NCBI GenBank assembly: GCA_028714615.1 | Contig: JAQTMA010000194.1 | Location: 1 to 7,677 of the forward strand | Direction of reading: 5' to 3' | DNA from: Anaerolineaceae bacterium | GTDB lineage: Bacteria > Chloroflexota > Anaerolineae > Anaerolineales > Anaerolineaceae | Length of the DNA stretch: 7,677 nt | Shown: positions 6,272 to 7,677 of the stretch, piece after piece | How the letters are laid out: each line of letters opens with the position of its first letter | Position numbering within the stretch: position 1 is the first letter of the stretch | Position numbers and translations under genes: made by a program | Notes under the pieces: generated by a model | The model's database searches: none | What the model was told of the DNA's origin: nothing | What the model saw: only the letters and a program-made list of their open reading frames with translations

Positions 6272-7456
6272 TTATCCCTTGACAGATCCGGCCAGCAAAC
6301 CGCGGACAAAAAAACGTTGGAGACCAAAGAAAACCACCATCGGGAGCAACATCGAGAGAAATGCGGCTGCAGTTAGCAAATGCCAACCACTGCCATGCGA
6401 AGTAACCATGTTAGAAATCTGATAGGTCATGACAGGATGGGAGCCTCCAAGGAATACTAACGCTACCAGGAGGTCATTCCAGATCCACAGGAATTGGAAG
6501 ATACCCAGGGATGCAATTGCCGGAACGGAAAGAGGCAGCGCCAGCCGCCAGAACGCCGTCCAATGATTGGCGCCGTCCAGGTATGCCGATTCGAACAGTT
6601 CTCGTGGAAGACCTCCTAAAAAGTTACGCATCAGGTAAATGGCGTAGGGAAGGCCGAAACCGGTATGGAAAAGCCAGATTCCCAGGAAGGTGCCGCTCAA
6701 TCCGAGTTGAGCATACAGCCGTGAAATGGGGATCAAGGTCATCTGAAGGGGCACAATTTGCAAGCCGACCAGCAAGGCGAACAACCACTGGCGTCCACGG
6801 AAGTGCATCCAGGAGAAGGCGTATGCAGCAAAGGCAGCAAATAAAATCGGGAGAAAAGTGGATGGAATGGAGACAGCCAGGCTGTTTACGAAAGCCCGGC
6901 CCATTCCGCGGGGATTACCCAAATCGGTCAGGTTACAATGTAAGTCGGTGGATTGAGCGCCAGCAGCGCAATCCGCGCGATAAGTGGTTGTGCCACGATA
7001 GCCAACCAGTGCATCAATATAATTATCGAATGTTAATAGGGCATGAGCATCGATCCCCGAGATACGCTTGAGATAAGATACGATATCGGCTGCTTGTTGT
7101 TGGTTGGGGATTGGAGCCCCTTGGAGGTGGGGTTTTCCGCTGATTTCTTTGCTCAAGAGCGCAATCAAGGAGAATGATCTTTGATAGGGGGCCAAGGTTT
7201 TTGGATTGGTCAGATCTGCTGCAGCAATTTTCTTTCCATCCTCTCCATGACAACTGGCGCAGTTGGTTGCATAGGCGCTGGTACCGGTTGGCGGCGCCAG
7301 GATCGTCCACCACCCCCCGTTTTTTACTTCCTGAAATGGGCGGAATGAGGTGACAAACAAACCAATCGTCGGCAGGAGCCAGATGGCGCAAATTCCGATC
7401 AGCACAATGTGGATGGGCGCCTGACTGAACCAATGTTTAATCCGGCTCGCGTTCAT
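6272..7456 (-). CDS. aglG: AglG-type alpha-glucoside ABC transporter permease with an inserted cytochrome c domain
   Basis: A 394-residue inner-membrane permease of the MalG/AglG family, one half of the channel of an alpha-glucoside importer. Membrane helices lie near 15-37, 192-217, 223-247, 256-277, 308-333 and 361-382. The cytoplasmic EAA loop that docks the ATPase is intact (ESAYLDGANHW from 289, then LPLSVPA at 307-313), and the C-terminus ends in the family's RGLLAGSVKG. Ordinary MalG proteins have about 280 residues. The extra length is in the extracytoplasmic loop between helices 1 and 2 (about 38-190), which holds a cytochrome c-like domain (about 55-135, CASCH at 66-70) and then a segment with Cys163 and Cys174 before the usual GMGRAFVNSL. 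As I recall, rhizobial AglG proteins also have a long loop here but of a different kind. The frame is unbroken. The ATG at 7456 overlaps the aglF stop as ATGA. Confidence 0.93.
   Translation of the reverse strand: MNASRIKHWFSQAPIHIVLIGICAIWLLPTIGLFVTSFRPFQEVKNGGWWTILAPPTGTSAYATNCASCHGEDGKKIAAADLTNPKTLAPYQRSFSLIALLSKEISGKPHLQGAPIPNQQQAADIVSYLKRISGIDAHALLTFDNYIDALVGYRGTTTYRADCAAGAQSTDLHCNLTDLGNPRGMGRAFVNSLAVSIPSTFLPILFAAFAAYAFSWMHFRGRQWLFALLVGLQIVPLQMTLIPISRLYAQLGLSGTFLGIWLFHTGFGLPYAIYLMRNFLGGLPRELFESAYLDGANHWTAFWRLALPLSVPAIASLGIFQFLWIWNDLLVALVFLGGSHPVMTYQISNMVTSHGSGWHLLTAAAFLSMLLPMVVFFGLQRFFVRGLLAGSVKG
7052..7294 (-). other. Cytochrome c-like domain inserted in AglG (residues 55-135)
   Basis: Within the first extracytoplasmic loop of AglG the sequence reads TSAYATNCASCHGEDGKK (residues 59-76), the typical first helix and heme-binding motif of a class-I cytochrome c, with Cys66 and Cys69 for the thioether bonds and His70 as proximal ligand. 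It closes with QQAADIVSYLKRI (120-132), the typical C-terminal helix with its Tyr. At about 80 residues it is the size of a small mono-heme domain. There is no Met in this domain or in the rest of the loop up to residue 185; His110 lies 18 residues before Tyr128, about where the Met ligand usually sits. The standard permease topology puts this loop outside the cytoplasm, the side on which cytochrome c maturation attaches heme. Confidence 0.85.
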
Positions 7457-7677
7457 CGCATCTTCTCCTGTTCCTGGAAGCGGCGGACGTTAATGTACAT
7501 CATTGGAAGGATTAAAAGGATCAAGGTAACTGCGATGGCAGCCGCCCTACCGGTGTTGTAACTGGAATAGGCTTCGGTGTACATGCGGTTGGCAATCACC
7601 TCTGTTCCATAATTACCCCCGGTCATCACATATACGATATCAAACACTTTTAATACGTTGATGACCATCGTAGTGAC
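7453..7677 (-). CDS. aglF: AglF-type alpha-glucoside ABC transporter permease, C-terminal part (cut by right edge)
   Basis: Only the last 74 residues are in the window; the frame stays open to the right edge. They contain the family signature VINVLKVFDIVYVMTGGNYG followed by TEVIANRMYTEAYSS, the last membrane helix (AAAIAVTLILLILPMMYINV) and the basic, Glu-rich end RRFQEQEKMR. This pattern fits AglF, the MalF-type partner of AglG in alpha-glucoside importers. The EAA loop and earlier helices lie beyond the edge. The stop overlaps the aglG start by four bases (ATGA), so the two permease subunits are translationally coupled and should form the heterodimeric channel. A substrate-binding protein gene is expected further to the right. 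Confidence 0.9.
   Translation of the reverse strand, partial: VTTMVINVLKVFDIVYVMTGGNYGTEVIANRMYTEAYSSYNTGRAAAIAVTLILLILPMMYINVRRFQEQEKMR

Noticed and set aside
6511..7071. 186-residue open frame on the plus strand, antisense to aglG
   Set aside because: It is rich in Arg, Gly and Ser with no recognisable domain, lies entirely opposite the well-conserved permease, and has no ribosome binding site I can see. It is a shadow of the codon pattern of aglG.
7052..7294. Idea that the CASCH region is a sequencing chimera or frameshift from a separate cytochrome gene
   Set aside because: The frame is continuous on both sides, the domain sits exactly in the loop between helices 1 and 2, and the family's pre-helix-2 element (LTFDNYIDAL) follows it in the right place. 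An assembly error remains formally possible but is not suggested by the sequence.

Overview
The window looks like a piece of a bacterial chromosome of moderate GC content, plausibly from a Chloroflexota (Anaerolineae-like) bacterium. The assignment is inferred from gene style and content: a NarL-type two-component operon followed by a polytopic membrane protein, an AglF/AglG-type sugar importer, a trehalose synthase and a B12-binding radical SAM protein. It does not rest on a marker gene, so it is only a guess. There are no rRNA or tRNA genes, CRISPR arrays, transposases or insertion sequences that I can see.

Left part (1-2825, minus strand): a compact operon read right to left. A multi-pass sensor histidine kinase (1638-2825) overlaps its NarL/FixJ response regulator by the four bases ATGA. 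After 17 bases comes a 284-residue membrane protein with about ten helices, and after 29 bases the start of a further gene that runs off the left edge. The kinase has an extended -10 box so close to its ATG that the mRNA may be leaderless.

Centre (2826-4575): a 204-base divergent intergenic region carries three inverted repeats and an imperfect tandem repeat, good candidates for regulator sites. From it a single plus-strand gene (3030-4532) is read, a B12-binding radical SAM protein of the DUF4070/HpnP-like group. A hairpin separates it from the convergent genes to the right.

Right part (4576-7677, minus strand): the tail of a sugar ABC transporter operon, in transcription order aglF (cut by the right edge), aglG, treS. 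aglF and aglG overlap by ATGA. The importer would bring in alpha-glucosides such as maltose or trehalose, and TreS interconverts maltose and trehalose, so the three genes make sense together.

The most unusual thing here is in AglG. The extracytoplasmic loop between its first and second membrane helices carries what appears to be a class-I cytochrome c domain, with a CASCH heme-attachment motif at residues 66-70 and a typical C-terminal helix. It is inserted into an otherwise intact MalG-type permease. The whole loop lacks methionine, so the usual Met axial ligand is missing, and His110 sits roughly where it would be expected. A second stretch of the same loop holds an isolated pair of cysteines. 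This suggests a heme-bearing, possibly redox-responsive sugar permease. I know of no described system of this kind, but I could not search for one.
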